Shown: positions 61,157 to 64,000 of the stretch, piece by piece
Layout of the letters: the number at the start of each line of letters is the position of its first letter
Numbering within the stretch: position 1 is the stretch's first letter
DNA from: Rhizobium sp. WYJ-E13
GTDB lineage: Bacteria > Pseudomonadota > Alphaproteobacteria > Rhizobiales > Rhizobiaceae
NCBI RefSeq assembly: GCF_018987265.1
Contig: NZ_CP076854.1
Location: 682,001 to 746,000, forward strand
DNA: 64,000 nt
Direction of reading: 5' to 3'
Notes under the pieces: generated by a model
What the model was told of the DNA's origin: nothing
Databases searched by the model: none
The model's input: only the letters and a program-made list of their open reading frames with translations
Position numbers and translations under genes: made by a program

Positions 61157-62401
61157 TTACGGATTGGTGCGGTCGAGGATCTTGGTGAAGTCACCTTGCG
61201 CCTTCTTGATCGAACCATCGACATCGTCGCCGAAGATCGTGCCCTGGATCAGGTTGAGGAACGGGCCGGTACGGCTCACGAACAACTCATCCGAGGAGAA
61301 GGTGTAGGGCGTACGCGCCTTGGCCAGGATGTCGTAGGCGACGAGATTGCGCGGGTCGAACTTGGCATAGGCCTCCTTGGCGAGGTCCGTGCGCGACGGC
61401 ATGCCGGATTCCTGGGTAATGTAGACCTGCTGCTCGGGCTCCATGTAGAATTTGACAAAGTCGAGCGCGACCTTCTTCTTCTCCTCGCTGATGCCCTTGA
61501 TGAGGGCTACCGTATCGCCGCCGGCAAAGCTCGATGCGCCGCCCTTCGGGCCTGGGATCGGGGCGACCGCGAACTTGACGTCGGGATATTTGCTGGTCAG
61601 CAGGTTGACGATGTAGGAGCCGGTCATGAGAATGCCGACCTTGCCGGAGGCGAAGGCTTCGACGGCGTTGTTACCGTTGCCCGAACGCGAGGTTGGATGG
61701 ATTGCGCCTTCCTTCCACATATCGCGATAGGCGGCGATGGTGTCGCGCAGCGCCGGGGTGTCGACGGTGGCGGTGCGGCCGTCATCGGAGAGCACATCGG
61801 CATTGGCGGCCCAGAGATGCGGCAGGAAGTCATAGATCAGCCAGCTGCCGGAATTGGCGACGAAGTAGAAGCCGTAGGTTTCCTTGTCGAGCGCATGGAT
61901 CTTCTTGGCGTCGGCAGCGATCTCTTCGAGTGAGGCCGGTGCCTTCTCCGGATCGAGGCCGGCCTTCTTGAAGAGGTCGGTATTGTAGGCGACGATCGAG
62001 GCATCGGGCAGCGCCGGCACGCCGTAGACCTTGCCGTCATAGGTGGCAAGGCGGATATGCGACGGGCTCAATGCTGCCGAATAGGGCAGACCCTTGACGA
62101 AATCGCTGATGTCCTCAAGGCTGTCATTGGCCGCGAAAGTCGGCAGGTAGATCAGGTCGAGGACCGCGCCATCAGGTGCCGCGCCGCCAGCAATCGCGGC
62201 ACCGAGCTTCGGAACCATCTGCTCGGCGGTAATCTGAGTGACGTTAACCTTGTCGGAATGCGCGGCATTGTATTTTTCGGCCAGGCCCTGAAGCACGGCG
62301 CCCGAAGACGTCCGCACCCATAGCGTGATTTCTTCGGCGCTGGCGAGAGAAGAGCTCGCCAGCAGCGCAACGGCGGCAATGGTGGTTTTCAAATGTAACA
62401 T
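61157..62401 (-). CDS. Extracellular sugar-binding protein (arabinofuranoside operon)
   Basis: This 414-residue family-1-type binding protein has a Sec signal (LKTTIAAVALLASSSLASAE). The mature part opens EITLWVRTSSGAVLQGLAEK, with ASGKVGILMTGSYIVNLLTS near residue 265. ATG at 62401 is preferred (AGGGGA 6-8 bases upstream) over a frame opening at 62497. It is the first gene of the operon and is divergent from a LacI gene across 168 bp containing a long perfect inverted repeat. The ligand is inferred from the GH127 gene. Confidence 0.92.
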   Translation of the reverse strand: MLHLKTTIAAVALLASSSLASAEEITLWVRTSSGAVLQGLAEKYNAAHSDKVNVTQITAEQMVPKLGAAIAGGAAPDGAVLDLIYLPTFAANDSLEDISDFVKGLPYSAALSPSHIRLATYDGKVYGVPALPDASIVAYNTDLFKKAGLDPEKAPASLEEIAADAKKIHALDKETYGFYFVANSGSWLIYDFLPHLWAANADVLSDDGRTATVDTPALRDTIAAYRDMWKEGAIHPTSRSGNGNNAVEAFASGKVGILMTGSYIVNLLTSKYPDVKFAVAPIPGPKGGASSFAGGDTVALIKGISEEKKKVALDFVKFYMEPEQQVYITQESGMPSRTDLAKEAYAKFDPRNLVAYDILAKARTPYTFSSDELFVSRTGPFLNLIQGTIFGDDVDGSIKKAQGDFTKILDRTNP

Positions 62402-62510
62402 GCGGGTTCCCCTTCTCTTATGCGAGGCTCCTCTGCCTCGAGACAAAGACGACGTTAAAGGAGAAAATTTTTCATGTCGACAGTCTGTATGCATCAAAAG
62501 GCCATGTTTT

Positions 62511-62559
62511 TGTTAAAACCTTTTAGCAACTAAATTATTTCTGCTAAAAGGTTTTAACA
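62511..62559. promoter_or_regulatory. Paired LacI operators: 18-bp perfect inverted repeat
   Basis: TGTTAAAACCTTTTAGCA (62511-62528) and its exact complement TGCTAAAAGGTTTTAACA (62542-62559) are separated by 13 AT-rich bases. Each arm is itself nearly palindromic about the CC/GG centre (TAAAA-CC-TTTTA), so two repressor dimers could bind 31 bp, three turns, apart. The right arm ends 10 bp before the LacI-gene ATG, which suggests autorepression as well as control of the divergent transporter. Confidence 0.85.
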
Positions 62560-62569
62560 AGCCAGTTGA

Positions 62570-63595
62570 ATGGGTGCGATTTTGAAGGAATCAGGCGGCG
62601 GCCGGCATACGATCCGTGACGTGGCGAAGGCTGCGGGCGTGAGTATTTCAACGGCCTCGAACGCGCTGAACGGTACCGGGCGAACCAATGTCGAGACGCG
62701 CGAAAGGGTGAGGAAGATTGCCGAGGAAATCGGATTTCGCCCGAATGCGCTCGCGCGTGGGTTGTTGACGAAGCGCAGCCACGCGATCGGTATGCTGACC
62801 AACGATACCTATGGACGTCTGACACTGCCGATGGCATCAGGCGTGTCGGAAGTGCTGGTCGACCATGGTGTCTCGCTCTTCCTCTGCGCCACCAACAACA
62901 ATCCGAGGCTTGCGAAACTACACCTCGAAGCACTGCTCGACCGGCAGGTCGACGGGATCATTTTCACCGCGACGCGTATCGACCTCGAGCCGCCGCCGGA
63001 ACTGAGCAAGCTGCGTATCCCGGTCGTCTATGTTTTCGCGCAGGGGCCGTCGGACAGCGTCAGTTTCCATCCCGATGATGCCCAGGGCGCGCGGCTTGCG
63101 GTCGAACATCTCCAGAGCCTCGGCCGGTCGCGCATCCTGCACATCACTGGCGAGCAGAACTACCGCGCTGCCTGCATTCGCGCCGAGGCCTACCGGGAGC
63201 TCGTCGGAGCGGCGGCCGAGGTCATGTTCGGCGACTGGTCGGAAGAATGGGGACATGCGGCGATCGAGAGCGTCTTCTCGCGATCCGGTGCAAAACCGGA
63301 CGCGATCTTCTGCGGCAGCGACGAGATCGCCCGCGGCGTCATTGATGCGCTGCGCGACAGAAACATCTCCATCCCCGACGACATCGCGGTCGTCGGTTTC
63401 GATAATTGGGAGGTTGTCTCACGGCAGACGCGTCCGCCTTTGACCACGGTCGATATGGAGCTCAAGGAGCTCGGTCACCGGGCGGGACTTGCGATCCTAG
63501 GCCTATCGAAAGGCGAGACGGTCGCACCCGGTGTTGAGAGATTGCCCTGTACGCTTGTCATTCGCCGTTCCGCTGGCCAAGCCGGCCAAGCCTGA
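62570..63595 (+). CDS. LacI-family regulator of the GH127 operon
   Basis: The protein has 341 residues with the HTH TIRDVAKAAGVSISTASNAL near residue 14 and the hinge ALARGLLTKRSHAIGMLTND. A sensor domain to the C-terminus contains IPDDIAVVGFDNWEVVSRQT. It diverges from the binding-protein gene at 62401. No clear ribosome site precedes ATG 62570, but the HTH distance is normal. It is convergent with the MFS gene, 24 bp away. Confidence 0.92.
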   Translation: MGAILKESGGGRHTIRDVAKAAGVSISTASNALNGTGRTNVETRERVRKIAEEIGFRPNALARGLLTKRSHAIGMLTNDTYGRLTLPMASGVSEVLVDHGVSLFLCATNNNPRLAKLHLEALLDRQVDGIIFTATRIDLEPPPELSKLRIPVVYVFAQGPSDSVSFHPDDAQGARLAVEHLQSLGRSRILHITGEQNYRAACIRAEAYRELVGAAAEVMFGDWSEEWGHAAIESVFSRSGAKPDAIFCGSDEIARGVIDALRDRNISIPDDIAVVGFDNWEVVSRQTRPPLTTVDMELKELGHRAGLAILGLSKGETVAPGVERLPCTLVIRRSAGQAGQA

Positions 63596-63619
63596 GGTCA
63601 ACCAGATCTAGCCGATCAT

Positions 63620-64000
63620 CTACACGCGGGCTGCCTGATTGGTCTCGCTCTTGATCCCGGCTTTGTTGTCAGTTCCGCGCGACTTCAGCGCTTTCGTCAG
63701 GCACAAAGCCGCAATGATAACTGGCAAGCAGACGAGATAGGCGACCCTGATGCCCGCGTGTTCAGCGACAAACCCGAGCAGCGGGGGTGCCAGAAAGAAG
63801 ACGACGAAGGACATCTGCCCGAGGGCCGCGACATTCAGATGGGCCGGACGATCGGTCCTCTGGGCTGCCGCGGAAACCGCCAGAGGGTAGACTGCGCTGC
63901 AGCCGCCGCCCATCAGCGCAAAGCCGAGCAGCGCGACATAGGGGTGTGGCGCGAGCCAGACGGCGCAGAGGCCCCCCACGGAGAGTATCAGCAGAAAGGT
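63620..64000 (-). CDS. MFS transporter, C-terminal part (runs off the window)
   Basis: The frame is open to the right edge and ends at 63620, giving about 126 C-terminal residues. Three to four hydrophobic segments are visible (PYVALLGFALMGGGCSAVYP, MSFVVFFLAPPLLGFVAEHA, VAYLVCLPVIIAALCLTKAL), followed by a charged cytoplasmic tail. The pattern with LAPPLLGFVAEHAGIR is typical of the last helices of major facilitator proteins. Substrate cannot be inferred. Confidence 0.75.
   Translation of the reverse strand, partial: TFLLILSVGGLCAVWLAPHPYVALLGFALMGGGCSAVYPLAVSAAAQRTDRPAHLNVAALGQMSFVVFFLAPPLLGFVAEHAGIRVAYLVCLPVIIAALCLTKALKSRGTDNKAGIKSETNQAARV

Noticed and set aside
1..64000. CRISPR arrays, tRNA or rRNA genes, insertion sequences, phage genes
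   Set aside because: No regularly spaced repeats, no cloverleaf-like or rRNA-like sequence and no transposase or integrase motifs were recognised by reading; a dedicated tRNA and IS search was not possible here.

Overview
The window looks like a chromosomal or large-replicon segment of an alphaproteobacterium in the Rhizobiaceae, most likely a Rhizobium. The grounds are the high G+C coding sequence, the dense set of sugar ABC transporters typical of rhizobia, the NasS/NasT-controlled nitrate assimilation operon behind a sigma-54 promoter, and the GH94, GH95 and GH127 sugar enzymes. No tRNA, rRNA, CRISPR array, insertion sequence or phage gene was seen. The species is not determined.

Layout. 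(1) 1-7931, minus strand: a glycoside-uptake operon. It holds a binding protein, two permeases, a large glycosidase resembling GH151 alpha-L-fucosidases, an internal LacI regulator, a MalK-type ATPase and the start of a GH95 alpha-L-fucosidase that runs off the left edge. (2) 8240-11527: a GH94 phosphorylase-like protein with a palindrome-rich upstream region. (3) 11822-13685: a short-chain dehydrogenase divergent from an AraC regulator. (4) 13727-25953, minus: nitrate assimilation in the order nasT, nasS, then nrtA-nrtB-nrtD-nirB-nirD-nasA-cysG. A consensus sigma-54 promoter, NtrC-like sites and a leader with a U-tract lie between nasS and nrtA. A YdeP-type molybdopterin oxidoreductase is divergent from nasT. 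(5) 28504-34490: a LacI regulator divergent from a ribose-type ABC transporter, with two strong operators between them. (6) 35033-44104: a second ribose-type transporter, then a sugar-alcohol dehydrogenase, DhaK, DhaL, a SorC-type regulator fused to a second DhaK, and a second DhaL. This is probably a tetritol or other small polyol catabolic locus. (7) 44119-50933: a decayed alpha/beta hydrolase, a DipZ-type membrane thiol protein, a DUF488 protein, a Tat-exported hydrolase, an OmpR/EnvZ-type two-component pair, Ohr and a 44-residue peptide. Three of these genes share an upstream 14-bp motif. (8) 51041-56172: an HtrA-like protease without signal peptide, a solitary PhnM, an M24 peptidase and a divergent S33 prolyl aminopeptidase-like protein. 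(9) 56218-62401, minus: an ABC operon with a GH127 beta-L-arabinofuranosidase, controlled by a divergent LacI protein behind an 18-bp perfect inverted repeat. (10) 63620-64000: the C-terminus of an MFS transporter.

How it fits together: most of the window is scavenging of plant or soil carbohydrates and nitrate. Each sugar operon carries its own transporter, regulator and first enzyme. In three sugar operons and in the nitrate operon a GC-rich hairpin follows the binding-protein gene, which would let that gene be expressed above the membrane components. The least explained items are the regulator-kinase fusion with its duplicated DhaK/DhaL genes, and the shared motif in the redox/stress block.
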